Notes: generated by a model from the sequence alone, not told the origin. Counted from the stretch's first letter, positions 1 through 8,119 are shown. The stretch: 13,187 bases of DNA from Candidatus Aminicenantota bacterium (GCA_016926925.1 JAFGNQ010000081.1:1-13187), one strand, 5' to 3'. A program made the numbers and translations.

Positions 1-270
1 CGGGGAAGACAAAGTATCGTCACAAAAAACGTTTTACGGAAGCTTAGGAAATATTCGGGTGTGTCGGATTTCGTATTTCACAATCTTAGACATACGGCCA
101 GCACTATAATGGTCTCAGAAGCCTTAGGAAAAGGTGTCGGCCTGGCTGATATTATGAAGATTCTCGGGCATAGCAAGGTAGAGACAACGCTGAGATATGT
201 CCACGCGGATTTCGATAGAATGAAAAAGGCCGTAGAGATTTTGGAGAGCAAAGCCCTAAAAAAGGATTGA
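1..270 (+). CDS. Tyrosine recombinase/integrase, C-terminal end (5' truncated by window edge)
   Basis: The frame is open from base 1, so only the last 89 residues are seen and the start lies outside the window. They carry the C-terminal catalytic signature of phage-type tyrosine recombinases: HNLRHT (His27, Arg30 of the visible fragment), LGHS (His57) and the nucleophile in TLRYVH (Tyr66). Enzymes of this family cut and rejoin DNA through a 3'-phosphotyrosine link, either in mobile-element integration or in chromosome-dimer resolution. The stop at 268-270 leaves a short charged tail after the Tyr, as is usual. A tRNA-Val gene begins about 150 bases downstream, which suits an integrated element, but no repeated tRNA 3' end is visible to prove an att site. 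The N-terminal SAM-like DNA-binding domain cannot be assessed. Confidence 0.85.
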   Translation, partial: RGRQSIVTKNVLRKLRKYSGVSDFVFHNLRHTASTIMVSEALGKGVGLADIMKILGHSKVETTLRYVHADFDRMKKAVEILESKALKKD

Positions 271-318
271 CTTAAAAACCTTTAGAAACTATGCTTTATT
301 GGCGCTGCAGGCGGAGAA

Positions 319-348
319 AATTTCCAGCTGACGGAAGAGCCGGAAATT
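319..348 (+). terminator. Stem-loop after the recombinase, possible terminator
   Basis: AATTTCC (319-325) pairs with GGAAATT (342-348). After one mismatch, GCT (327-329) pairs with AGC (338-340), leaving an 8-nt loop. A short T-rich stretch (TGTTTT, 351-356) follows. The position, 50-80 bases after the recombinase stop, fits a weak intrinsic terminator. The T tract is interrupted and not adjacent, so this is tentative. Confidence 0.35.
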
Positions 349-422
349 AATGTTTTGGTCAAGATGGCCAAACCAAGAAATACAACTCGTTGATATTAAA
401 TAAGTTATCTCCATAAGTAGTT

Positions 423-498
423 GGGCGGTTAGCTCAGCGGTCAGAGCACCTGCCTTACAAGCAGGGGGTCACTGGTTCGATCCCAGTACCGCCCACCA
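423..498 (+). tRNA. tRNA-Val(UAC)
   Basis: Full cloverleaf. Acceptor GGGCGGT (423-429) pairs perfectly with ACCGCCC (488-494), the discriminator is A495, and CCA is encoded at 496-498. The anticodon stem is CCTGC/GCAGG with loop CTTACAA, giving anticodon TAC (UAC), which reads valine GUN codons. The D-arm GCTCAGCGGTCAGAGC and T-arm CTGGTTCGATCCCAG are canonical. A run of eight T (499-506) follows immediately and may help end transcription. Confidence 0.97.
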
Positions 499-559
499 TT
501 TTTTTTAAGTAAATCGTTCTTTCCCATTCGTCGCATGAAATCCAAGCCTCGGAATCTTT

Positions 560-743
560 ATGAAAGGGACGGGAATTCCTGTGACAGGATTATCACCAAC
601 CTACATACGAGATTCAACTCGTGCGGTTCGCAGAGCTGGAAAAAATTCTGGAAGTGATGTATGACCTTACGAGTTATTACGCACAGGGCAGTGACAAATC
701 TCCGGTTCAGCGCCCGGAATGGTTTAAACCCCCGAGTGATTGA
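560..743 (+). pseudogene. Small ORF with an apparent frameshift, unknown function
   Basis: From ATG 560 one frame reads MKGTGIPVTGLSPTY. At about 600-606 the protein-like reading moves to another frame, which is open from 585 and ends at TGA 741-743. Its tail reads EKILEVMYDLTSYY and ends QRPEWFKPPSD. Both frames encode Pro-Thr-Tyr around the junction (CCAACCTACATACG), as expected for a small indel. Joined, the product would be about 59 residues. It has no good Shine-Dalgarno and I do not recognise the family. Lying between an integrase remnant, a tRNA and a terminator-like repeat, it could be debris of a mobile element. The alternative is a genuine short protein from an internal start (ATG 657 or GTG 621), or chance. 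Confidence 0.3.
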
Positions 744-757
744 TCCTGAAAGGTAAT

Positions 758-812
758 AACCACTGACAAAAAGTTATTCAGTCTCTTGATAAAATGACTG
801 TCAGTGGTTTTT
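758..812 (+). terminator. Perfect 11-bp inverted repeat with T-run, candidate terminator
   Basis: AACCACTGACA (758-768) is the exact reverse complement of TGTCAGTGGTT (799-809), with a 30-nt loop. The right arm runs into T808-T812. On the plus strand this resembles an intrinsic terminator, although the loop is long. It also lies just beyond the stop of the minus-strand protease gene, so it may separate the converging units. On the minus strand the arm is not followed by a T tract. Confidence 0.45.
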
Positions 813-826
813 ATGAATGATCCACG

Positions 827-3217
827 TTAGATGACTTTAAAGGTGTAAGACCCATTCCGCGTCATGCCATTGTGAAGCCTGAGTTGCACCTTCAGCACAT
901 AGTCTCCCCGTTCCATGCTGGTGGGAATGGCATAGGGTCCGATACGGAATATCCAGGATTGCTCATTAGGAATCGCAGAGAGGGAAGAGGCCGCCGTATT
1001 CGTCTTGAAGATAGTCCGGCCCTTATGAAGGACCTTCCAGAGGATGCTCACGGTCCCGTAAAAGGTATCCCAATCCGCATTCTCCGGAAGTGCAAAGGAT
1101 GTTTTAAAGTAGATGGACTCTCCATGGACATATTGTTTTTGCTCCTCCCGATCGAAGGCAGCATTACTGTGGGCATAGACTTTACGGAGAAACACTTTTC
1201 CTTCAGATTTGGTCTCCGTCTCCGCATTTCCATCCCCGGTCGACACAATCAGAGCGAACTTCTGCGGGCCCTGAGGAACATTCTTCCCGCTGATAAAAAC
1301 CGTCCATTTCCCCTGATCCGGATTCCTGGTGAGGATATGCTCGACGTTGTCGAGATCGTTTATTTTGCGAACAGCAAGCTGGGCCGGTTTGGCTGGATTG
1401 AGCGTGTAGGGATTCCCTCTCTGACCCGAAGGAGACTTCAGCCAGAGATCGAGATTGTTGATCAAAAGACGGTCTTCCGGATCATGCCAGACCAAGGTGG
1501 CCCTCAATTCCTTGGAGCCGGCCGGTACGTTAAATTTGTATGACTTCTTGTTTCCGTTACTTACTTGTGCCTGGATCATGATGCTGCGGTCCACGAGCCG
1601 GGAGGGATCCGTTCCTATGGACTTTGCCCCGTTTTTCGCCTTGATGACATCGGCTGCGTACCGGGCGTCGATAAGACCGAAACCGTAAGAATAATCCGGT
1701 CCTGAATTGCCCAAATCGCGTGCCGAGTGAATGAGGAGACACTTGAGAAGGGCGGCCCCCATATCATCTCCGGTGAACGTGCTGTAAACATTCCTCAGCA
1801 GCGCCGCAGTGCCGCTCACGACAGGGGCCGACATGGAAGTGCCCGATATGGACTCATAGGCTTTCTGCCGGATAGTGGAAAGCAGGCTTTTTCCTGTAGC
1901 CACAACATCCGGCTTGATCCTGCCGTCGTCGGTGGGACCCCAATTCGAAAATCCGGTCATGACATCATCTTTCATCAAGGCCCCGACAGTAATCACATTC
2001 TTTCCGCAGGCGTAAGGTGTGACGGAGCCGTATTCCGGATCGGGCGGTCTCAGATCCTCTTCCATGTCCCCACTGACGGCATATTCGTGGCTTCCCAGAT
2101 AGGCTTCATCGCGGTCGTTCCCCGCGGACCTCACGACAAGCAGGTCGGCGTTCCGCACGAGACGGTCCTGACTTTTCACAGCATTGTGGTAGTAGCCGAA
2201 GAATTGATTTCCCCACCACTCCCATTTTTCCGTCTCCTCAGAATAATTCCACCCGACGATGTTGGACCAGGAATGATTGGCCACTTTTATTTGAAACCGA
2301 TCCACGGCAATCCGCATTTCGTCCACAACCTCGTTGTAGAAATCGTAGGAATAGATTCGTGCCGCCGTAGTCATGCCGCGAGCCTTCGTGTTCCCCTTTC
2401 CGGAGCCGGTAATGGTCCCGGCGACATGAGTTGCATGTTCGGAAAAAGGTTCGGCGGTTTCCATTCGATTGACTCTTCCCTTGAGGTCCCCATGGGACTG
2501 AACCTTTCCTTCGTCCCAAATACCGATACGCTCCTTTCTGCCTCGAGGGAAATCATAAGAAGGATTGTTCCAGACTTCATCGACTCCGGCCCGTTCGGCG
2601 GCCCAGGCGTTATCCGCTTTGGGAGGAGTCAGAGCTGGATCAATCCACCGGACTTCATCGGTCTGAAGCAGATGTCCCAAGATAAAGGGGGTGACTTCGA
2701 GATCGATCGACTGGAAATAGTGAAAATCGGCCTGGCTGCAGATGAGGCCGGTATCGGAAATATTTCTTAAAGCCCGCTCAAAGGGCACATCTTCATGGAA
2801 AACGACGACAACGGGAATTGTGGCGTCATTCCTGTTTTGCAGGGATTCTTTGAGCAGAGGCGACAGCTTCATCTCAGCTTCAAAAGAAATCACGGCCCTT
2901 ACCTCAGGAGACACATTCACGGCTCTGTCCCCATCGGCGGTGACGGAAGCAATGTAGGCATTGCCGTCAAGGTAACTCAACAGCTGGATTCCTTGTTCCG
3001 CCAGCTTTCTCCTCGCGTCCGAATCGGGGATACGATAAAACTGAACCACCAGATGGCGTCCCGTTCCCTGGGGCAGGATTTTTTCTCCCGCCAAGGGAGT
3101 TTTGCTGACAATGCCCGTTCTGATGACATATTGATCCACATCCGTTTGATCGATCGGAACCCACGCTAAAATCAGAAAGACAAACAAGACGGGCCAAAAC
3201 GCTGTTTTCCTTTTCAT
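827..3217 (-). CDS. Exported subtilisin-like serine protease (S8 family) with C-terminal beta-sandwich domains
   Basis: 796 residues from the ATG at 3217-3215. I prefer this start because AGAAGG lies 6-7 nt upstream and it begins a clean Sec signal peptide (MKRKTAFWPVLFVFLILAW). An in-frame ATG 14 codons earlier has no ribosome site. After the signal comes a propeptide-like region (to about 200), then the S8 catalytic domain (about 215-515). The triad is Asp235 (GIWDEG), His261 (HATHVAG) and Ser461 (GTSMSAP), with oxyanion Asn367 (SAGND). Residues about 540-660 resemble the P/PPC-type beta domain seen after many bacterial subtilases (TLVWHDPED...NNLDLWL), and a further beta-rich domain of about 100 residues ends the chain. 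It is probably a secreted or periplasmic endopeptidase used for peptide scavenging. The HATHVAG form, Ala instead of Gly after the catalytic His, is a known S8 variant. All catalytic residues are present, so activity is likely; the substrate is unknown. Confidence 0.93.
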   Translation of the reverse strand: MKRKTAFWPVLFVFLILAWVPIDQTDVDQYVIRTGIVSKTPLAGEKILPQGTGRHLVVQFYRIPDSDARRKLAEQGIQLLSYLDGNAYIASVTADGDRAVNVSPEVRAVISFEAEMKLSPLLKESLQNRNDATIPVVVVFHEDVPFERALRNISDTGLICSQADFHYFQSIDLEVTPFILGHLLQTDEVRWIDPALTPPKADNAWAAERAGVDEVWNNPSYDFPRGRKERIGIWDEGKVQSHGDLKGRVNRMETAEPFSEHATHVAGTITGSGKGNTKARGMTTAARIYSYDFYNEVVDEMRIAVDRFQIKVANHSWSNIVGWNYSEETEKWEWWGNQFFGYYHNAVKSQDRLVRNADLLVVRSAGNDRDEAYLGSHEYAVSGDMEEDLRPPDPEYGSVTPYACGKNVITVGALMKDDVMTGFSNWGPTDDGRIKPDVVATGKSLLSTIRQKAYESISGTSMSAPVVSGTAALLRNVYSTFTGDDMGAALLKCLLIHSARDLGNSGPDYSYGFGLIDARYAADVIKAKNGAKSIGTDPSRLVDRSIMIQAQVSNGNKKSYKFNVPAGSKELRATLVWHDPEDRLLINNLDLWLKSPSGQRGNPYTLNPAKPAQLAVRKINDLDNVEHILTRNPDQGKWTVFISGKNVPQGPQKFALIVSTGDGNAETETKSEGKVFLRKVYAHSNAAFDREEQKQYVHGESIYFKTSFALPENADWDTFYGTVSILWKVLHKGRTIFKTNTAASSLSAIPNEQSWIFRIGPYAIPTSMERGDYVLKVQLRLHNGMTRNGSYTFKVI

Positions 3218-3293
3218 GGTCGACCTTCTTTCACGCACTCGGCAGCCTTGGTGATTCATAAAAACATCTGCAACGTAGAAGCACCTTATATTT

Positions 3294-3322
3294 ATTATAG
3301 AGAATTTTTCCCGCGATGGTAA
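3294..3322 (-). promoter_or_regulatory. Candidate sigma-70 promoter of the protease gene
   Basis: On the minus strand TTACCA (3322-3317) and a perfect TATAAT (3299-3294) are separated by 17 nt. Transcription would start near 3287, giving a leader of about 70 nt before the ATG at 3217. The -35 matches consensus at four of six positions. Confidence 0.5.
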
Positions 3323-3487
3323 CTAAAAAGAGCACTCAAGCGATGGGCCGTGCCTCAATTTTTCATAATTGCGCTACTGAAATCGATGATCGAGAAGTTT
3401 CCCACACCGATCATCGAGGTCACATCTTCCTCTTGCCATTCATTCATATGCCGTTTGTGGCCAACGTTCGGCAACCAGCTGTTTCCA

Positions 3488-3514
3488 TTGACTAATAAGA
3501 TATCTGATGATAAT
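3488..3514 (+). promoter_or_regulatory. Candidate promoter of the HD-GYP response regulator
   Basis: TTGACT (3488-3493) and GATAAT (3509-3514) are each one base from consensus but spaced by 15 nt, shorter than ideal. TAATTT (3511-3516) at 17 nt is an alternative -10. A start near 3521 lies inside the upstream open frame, which supports translation starting at ATG 3566 and not further upstream. Confidence 0.4.
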
Positions 3515-3565
3515 TTAAATCGGGTCTTTCGAAACAGAGCCCGACTAAACATTTTGAGAAGAACA

Positions 3566-4942
3566 ATGGAAAAAACAAAAATCCTGATAGTCGAAGATGA
3601 AAGCATAGTAGCCCGCGATATCCGTAATATGCTTCTGGGCATGGGCTATGATGTAACCGAAGTCACCGCCAATGCAGAGGGTGCGGTTAAAGCCATACAA
3701 ACTCAGAGGCCTCATCTGGTTCTGATGGACATCATGCTTCCGGGAGAGACTTCCGGCATCGAGGTGGCGGATCTCATTTATTCTAAGCACAACATTCCCG
3801 TTGTTTACCTCACAGCTTACGCCGATGAATCGACTTTGCAGCGCGCTAAAGAGTCCAAACCCTTCGGGTATCTGCTCAAACCGTTCGAAGAAAGGGAATT
3901 GAAATCAACCATTGAGATCGCGCTGTACAAATTTGAGATGGAGATGAAGCTTAAGGAGAGAGAGCGTTGGCTCTATACTATACTGACAAGCGTGGAAGAC
4001 GGTGTGATCGCAACAGACCCTGAGGGATTCATAACATTCATGAACCCTCTTGCAGAAGAACTGACGGGATGGACACAAAATGAAGCCTTGAACAAACCTT
4101 TCCATGATGTCTACAAGGTCATCCACGAAAAATCGGGGAAGGAGAGAAAACTGGCCCTCCAAGAGGTGATCTCGGGAAAACGCTTTCATCTCCCCTCCGG
4201 TGTACGCCTCTTATCAAAAAAGAAAAAATCAACCCCGGTAGATCACAGAATATCTCTTATACAAAATGAAGAAGGAAAAAACTTCGGAGCTGTCCTCACC
4301 TTCACCAATATAACGCGGCAGAAAAAAACCGAAGAGGAGCTGCTCAAAAGTCTGGAAAAACTGCGAAAAGCTATGGAGGGCACCGTCCAGGCCATGTCCT
4401 TCACGATCGAAACAAGAGATCCGTACACAGCAGGGCACCAGCATCGAGTCACCCAGCTCGCCAGTAAGCTGGCAATGGAAATGGGTCTATCCGAAGACAC
4501 GATAGAAGGGGTGCGGATGGCCGGGGATCTGCACGACATTGGTAAAATCTATGTTCCAGCGGAAATCCTCAGCAAGCCCGGCAAGCTTTCCGAAGCGGAA
4601 TACGATATCATAAAAACACATCCTCAAGTGGGATACGACATCCTCAAGCCGATTGATTTTCCATGGCCCATCGCCGACATCGTATTGCAGCATCACGAGC
4701 GGATGGATGGAAGCGGGTATCCGGCAGGATTAAGGGGGGAAGCTATTCTTCTGGAAGCAAGGATTCTGGCCGTAGCCGATGTTATCGAAGCTATGGCAAC
4801 CCACAGGCCTTACCGGCCAGCCCTCAGTATAGAAACAGCTCTGGAGGAGATCTCCGATAACAAGGGGACACTCTACGATTCAGAAGTTGTCGATGCCTGT
4901 TTGAAAATCTTCGAAGAAGGATTCGAATTCCAAGAAAAGTGA
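3566..4942 (+). CDS. REC-PAS-HD-GYP response regulator, predicted c-di-GMP phosphodiesterase
   Basis: 458 residues from ATG 3566, preceded by GAGAAG. The frame stays open for 72 codons further upstream, but that part has no receiver-domain character and a promoter-like site lies inside it. Domains are in order. A receiver domain (about 3-122) has the acidic pair Glu10/Asp11, phospho-acceptor Asp55 (LMDIMLPG), Thr83 and Lys105 (KPFEE). A PAS domain (about 132-255) follows, then a short helical linker rich in Lys and Glu. The HD-GYP domain (about 268-455) shows HD (LHDIGK, His323/Asp324), HHERMDGSGYP (376-386) and the downstream RPYRPAL helix. HD-GYP proteins hydrolyse cyclic di-GMP with a di- or tri-metal centre, so phosphorylation and PAS sensing would lower c-di-GMP. 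No histidine kinase is nearby, so the partner is unknown. The downstream small membrane gene overlaps its stop codon. Confidence 0.93.
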   Translation: MEKTKILIVEDESIVARDIRNMLLGMGYDVTEVTANAEGAVKAIQTQRPHLVLMDIMLPGETSGIEVADLIYSKHNIPVVYLTAYADESTLQRAKESKPFGYLLKPFEERELKSTIEIALYKFEMEMKLKERERWLYTILTSVEDGVIATDPEGFITFMNPLAEELTGWTQNEALNKPFHDVYKVIHEKSGKERKLALQEVISGKRFHLPSGVRLLSKKKKSTPVDHRISLIQNEEGKNFGAVLTFTNITRQKKTEEELLKSLEKLRKAMEGTVQAMSFTIETRDPYTAGHQHRVTQLASKLAMEMGLSEDTIEGVRMAGDLHDIGKIYVPAEILSKPGKLSEAEYDIIKTHPQVGYDILKPIDFPWPIADIVLQHHERMDGSGYPAGLRGEAILLEARILAVADVIEAMATHRPYRPALSIETALEEISDNKGTLYDSEVVDACLKIFEEGFEFQEK

Positions 4943-5178
4943 GAAAGATTTACCCCTATCTTTTGCTCTGCGCCTCCATTCTTGCCTGTATCGGAGGTAT
5001 CGCACTCTTCATCATCCTCTTTGTCCCAGACTTCAACATCTACTGGCTGTTCCTCTCTCCGATCATTATCGCTCTCTATCAAGCACCGGCCGCCTATCTC
5101 TTTTATTTGTACAAAAGAGCAAGAAGAAACAGCCGTCCCCCAGATTCTCCAGCACACTCGGAATATCAGGGAAAGTAA
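4939..5178 (+). CDS. Small two-helix membrane protein, translationally coupled
   Basis: 79 residues. The start is GTG 4939-4941, which overlaps the TGA stop of the HD-GYP gene (4940-4942) in a GTGA arrangement typical of translational coupling. The Shine-Dalgarno is weak (AAGAAAA). Two hydrophobic helices are clear: about 6-29 (YPYLLLCASILACIGGIALF) and about 34-59 (IYWLFLSPIIIALYQAPAAY). A basic, Pro/Ser-rich tail (KRARRN onward) follows and probably sits in the cytoplasm. I do not recognise a named family. The coupling suggests co-expression with the c-di-GMP enzyme, perhaps as a membrane partner, but that is inference. A chance ORF is unlikely given the helix spacing, the positive tail and the exact overlap. 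Confidence 0.65.
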   Translation: MRKIYPYLLLCASILACIGGIALFIILFVPDFNIYWLFLSPIIIALYQAPAAYLFYLYKRARRNSRPPDSPAHSEYQGK

Positions 5179-5229
5179 TCTGCAAGGGAGAGGACGGGGA
5201 GTATGGAACCGGCATCATTCCAGAATTTT

Positions 5230-5261
5230 CCTCAGATTTTTCCCCTGAGGTCAACCTTTTT
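5230..5261 (+). terminator. Candidate intrinsic terminator after the HD-GYP operon
   Basis: CCTCAG (5230-5235) pairs with CTGAGG (5245-5250) over a 9-nt loop, followed after six bases by TTTTT (5257-5261). It stands 50 bases past the stop of the small membrane gene and before the permease gene. The stem is only 6 bp, so the call is modest. Confidence 0.45.
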
Positions 5262-5384
5262 CCCAAAAAATCAGTCTATAAATGTAGATGGCCGATAGGA
5301 ACAGATCGGATCGGATGTTCCCCGCTAGGGGGATCTCTAAAGAATTGGTTCATTCAGAATCTTATGCCTCAGTCGGGGGAAATC

Positions 5385-7784
5385 ATGATTAAAAACTATC
5401 TTAGGGTAGCCGTTAGAAATCTGCTCAAACATAAGGGTTACGCCTTTATCAATATTCTGGGTTTGGCCGTCGGGATAGCCGCCAGTGTCCTGATATTTCT
5501 CTATGTTACGAACGAGATGAGCTATGATAAGTTTCACGAAAAAGCAGACAGGACCTACCGTATTACGGCCGACTGGTCCAACAAGGGGGATTCCAGGGTT
5601 CATCAGCTGGGCACGCCTTTCATCCTGGCTCAGACCATAAGGGAAAATTATCCTCAGGCCGCAGCCGTCACCCAAATTGCAGGCCCTTGGGGCGATGTGA
5701 TCATAAGATACCGGGATACCGCCTTCAAGGAAACCGAAGTCTTCTCCGCCGAACCCTCCTTTTTCGATGTCTTCAGTCTCCCGCTCCTCGAGGGCAACCC
5801 TGTAACTTCCCTCGAGGGTCCCAACATGATTGTCATGACCCGATCCCTCGCTAAAAAATATTTCGGTGATGAAGATCCCCTGGGCAAAACCATCGAGATG
5901 CAGGCCTTCGGTCAAAAAGATTTTTTCAAGGTAACGGGTCTAATGGAAGACATCCCCCAGAATTCGCATTTCCGGTTCGACATGCTCATTTCCATGAAAA
6001 CCCTCTACCCTGAGCCCAGTTTGGAGTGGGACTGGAACAACTACATCACTTATGTCACTCTTCGAGAAGGCGTGACCCAACGCCTCATGGAGGAGAAGCT
6101 CGTCGAGATAGACAAGGTCCACTGCTTTGGGGGACGCGAACACATCCCCTGGATCTGGACACTGGAACCCATCACCCGGATTCATCTTCACTCGGATCTG
6201 GTTACAGGAAACCAGCCCAACGGAAATATGGCCTATGTCAGATTGTTCACCATTGTAGCCGTCCTCATTCTTCTGATTGCCGGCATCAATTTCGTCAACC
6301 TGGCCACAGCCCGGTCCACCCGGCGTGCCAAAGAGGTGGGGTTGCGCAAGGTCGTCGGCTCTCTGCGAACGCAGCTCATCCAGCAATTTCTGGGTGAATC
6401 TATCTTTATTAGCCTATTGGCACTGGTCTTCGCCGTCATTATCATCCAGACCGTTCTGCCCTTCTACCGGAATCTAACGGAGAAAACCTTAGTCCTTTCC
6501 TATTTCGGAAATCCTTTTGTCATCCCGGGGCTGCTGGGCTTAGCCCTTGGGGTTGGAATTTTCGCCGGCCTTTATCCCGCGTTATTTCTCTCCTCATTCA
6601 AACTAACCCATGTTTTAAAAGGAACCCCCCTGGCCGGCAGAGGACGGGGGGCACTCTCCCTGCGTAACGGCCTGGTCGTTTTCCAGTTTGCAATGTCCGT
6701 GCTGCTTATCATCGGCTCCCTGGTTATTTTTAAGCAGTTGAATTACATCAAGAATCAGAGGCTGGGCTTTGACAAGGAGCATGTGGTGGTCATCCACAAC
6801 GCTGATGCCCTGGGCGGAGAGCTTACGGCTTATATGGAGCGGCTGAGACAGGAATCGGACGTTCTCGGAGTGACAGCGGTCCGGACGATTCCCGGATACG
6901 GTTCACCCAATTGGGGAATCGGTGTGGAGGGTGTCGAACGCCAAAGGCCTTTGAACATGAACTTCATGACCTGTGACCAGAATTTCGCCGATGTCCTGAA
7001 CATAAGAATTCTGGAGGGGAGATTCATGTCCCGGGATTTTCCCTCCGATGTGGATGCCGTCGTGATCAATGAAAAGGCCGCTGAGTACTTCGGGATCGAG
7101 AATCCGGTGGGGAAAAAATTGCGGATCTGGTGGACGAAGAAAGATTTGACCATTATCGGCATCATCGACAATTTTCACTTCGAGTCCCTGCACCGCGATG
7201 TCAGGAGCATGGGCTACTTGCTGCCGGAAGCTATCGACTCCACGCGGAAGCCCTATCTTCTTGTCAAAATCAGCTCCCGCGTAACCTCGGACACTCTCTC
7301 CAACCTCCGGAATATTTGGCAATCCATGTCGGCTGGCCTTCCCTACGAGTTCACCTTTCTGGATGAAAAGGTCAACAGCCTCTACCAAAACGACAACAGG
7401 GCCGGAAAAATTGTCACTCTCTTCTCCTGTCTGGCCATTTTTATCTCCTGCCTCGGCCTCTTTGGCTTGGCCGCCTTTGTGGCCGAACAGCGGACCAAGG
7501 AGATCGGCGTCCGGAAAGTGCTGGGCGCTCCGCTGTCCCATATCATGTGGCTGCTGACGGGGCAGTTCGTCAAATGGGTGATCGTTGCCAATCTCATCGC
7601 CTGGCCGGTGGGCTACTGGATCATGAACCGCTGGCTACAGGGATTCGCTGCCCGGACCTCTCTCTCTATCTGGATTTTTTTGGCCAGCGGGATGGCTGCC
7701 CTGACCATTGCTGCCTTGACCGTCAGTTCTCAGGTAGTCAAAGCCGCCCTGGTCAATCCTTCGAAAAGCCTGAAATATGAATAG
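5385..7784 (+). CDS. FtsX/MacB-type ABC transporter permease
   Basis: 799 residues from ATG 5385, chosen because GGGGGA (5375-5380) lies 4 nt upstream and the family usually begins right at MIKNYLRVAVRNLLKHKG. An in-frame ATG 7 codons earlier has no ribosome site. It has eight predicted membrane helices in two halves: helix about 20-41, a periplasmic MacB core-like domain (about 42-280), helices about 284-305, 338-360 and 378-402; then helix about 428-450, a second extracytoplasmic domain (about 455-675), and helices about 676-700, 729-749 and 761-780. The two FtsX cytoplasmic loops are recognisable as STRRAKEVGLRKVVGS (311-326) and EQRTKEIGVRKVLGA. Such permeases work with a MacB/LolD-type ATPase in lipoprotein or peptide export or mechanotransmission; no ATPase lies beside it, so the partner must be encoded elsewhere. 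The substrate is unknown. The reading frame is intact. Confidence 0.93.
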   Translation: MIKNYLRVAVRNLLKHKGYAFINILGLAVGIAASVLIFLYVTNEMSYDKFHEKADRTYRITADWSNKGDSRVHQLGTPFILAQTIRENYPQAAAVTQIAGPWGDVIIRYRDTAFKETEVFSAEPSFFDVFSLPLLEGNPVTSLEGPNMIVMTRSLAKKYFGDEDPLGKTIEMQAFGQKDFFKVTGLMEDIPQNSHFRFDMLISMKTLYPEPSLEWDWNNYITYVTLREGVTQRLMEEKLVEIDKVHCFGGREHIPWIWTLEPITRIHLHSDLVTGNQPNGNMAYVRLFTIVAVLILLIAGINFVNLATARSTRRAKEVGLRKVVGSLRTQLIQQFLGESIFISLLALVFAVIIIQTVLPFYRNLTEKTLVLSYFGNPFVIPGLLGLALGVGIFAGLYPALFLSSFKLTHVLKGTPLAGRGRGALSLRNGLVVFQFAMSVLLIIGSLVIFKQLNYIKNQRLGFDKEHVVVIHNADALGGELTAYMERLRQESDVLGVTAVRTIPGYGSPNWGIGVEGVERQRPLNMNFMTCDQNFADVLNIRILEGRFMSRDFPSDVDAVVINEKAAEYFGIENPVGKKLRIWWTKKDLTIIGIIDNFHFESLHRDVRSMGYLLPEAIDSTRKPYLLVKISSRVTSDTLSNLRNIWQSMSAGLPYEFTFLDEKVNSLYQNDNRAGKIVTLFSCLAIFISCLGLFGLAAFVAEQRTKEIGVRKVLGAPLSHIMWLLTGQFVKWVIVANLIAWPVGYWIMNRWLQGFAARTSLSIWIFLASGMAALTIAALTVSSQVVKAALVNPSKSLKYE

Positions 7785-7898
7785 CCTCTGATTTGATCCC
7801 ATCTTAAAAAGCCACATCAAACTGCTGCTTTAGAAAACGTGGTGTTTGATGGGATGACGAATCAGCCGGAATGAAGAAGTTAAGACTTCGCCCGCAAC

Positions 7899-7925
7899 TT
7901 GAGGCGAAACCTCGGCAAATTTTTT
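7899..7925 (+). terminator. Candidate terminator after the permease gene
   Basis: TTGAGG (7899-7904) pairs with CCTCGG (7910-7915, two G-U pairs) over the loop CGAAA, followed after four bases by six T (7920-7925). It lies 115 bases past the permease stop. A second stem-loop without a T tract (CATCAAAC 7815-7822 / GTTTGATG 7844-7851) lies nearer the gene. I see no gene in the rest of 7785-8035. Confidence 0.4.
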
Positions 7926-8035
7926 CCCGATGATTGCCGGCACCATCCCTGTAACGATATCCGGAAGTTGCCGAAAATCCCAGTCAGTGGTTACAGAGGC
8001 CTAAAGCAAAATTCTTTTTCCGCGAGAAACGGGAG

Positions 8036-8110
8036 CGCTCCTGACGGGATTTGAACCCGTGTCGCCGCCTTGAAAGGGCGGTGTCCTGGACCAGGCTAGA
8101 CGACAGGAGC
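8036..8110 (-). tRNA. tRNA-Glu(UUC)
   Basis: On the minus strand, acceptor GCTCCTG (8110-8104) pairs with CAGGAGC (8043-8037), and the discriminator is G at 8036. The anticodon stem is CCGCC/GGCGG with loop CTTTCAA, anticodon TTC (UUC), reading glutamate codons. The D-arm motif GTCTAGCCTGGTCCAGGAC and T-arm CGGGTTCAAATCCCG are typical of tRNA-Glu. CCA is not encoded (the next bases are CTC), unlike the tRNA-Val and tRNA-Lys genes in this window. It lies 9 nt downstream of tRNA-Lys and is probably co-transcribed with it. Confidence 0.96.
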
Positions 8111-8119
8111 ACAGGTGGG

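Noticed and set aside
1727..2770. 347-codon plus-strand open frame
   Set aside because: It lies entirely antisense to the subtilase, whose catalytic motifs are intact, and its translation has no recognisable domain; a GC-rich shadow frame.
3218..3259. Upstream ATG extending the protease by 14 residues
   Set aside because: No ribosome site, and it would put a charged segment before an otherwise normal signal peptide; the internal ATG at 3217 has AGAAGG.
3350..3565. 72-codon N-terminal extension of the response regulator
   Set aside because: The receiver fold begins right after ATG 3566, which has a ribosome site, and a promoter-like site lies within the extension.
757..7993. Shared 11-mer: the 757-767 bases and the reverse-complement copy at 7983-7993
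   Set aside because: Only 11 bases match and the flanks differ, so it gives no support for an att site or dispersed repeat.
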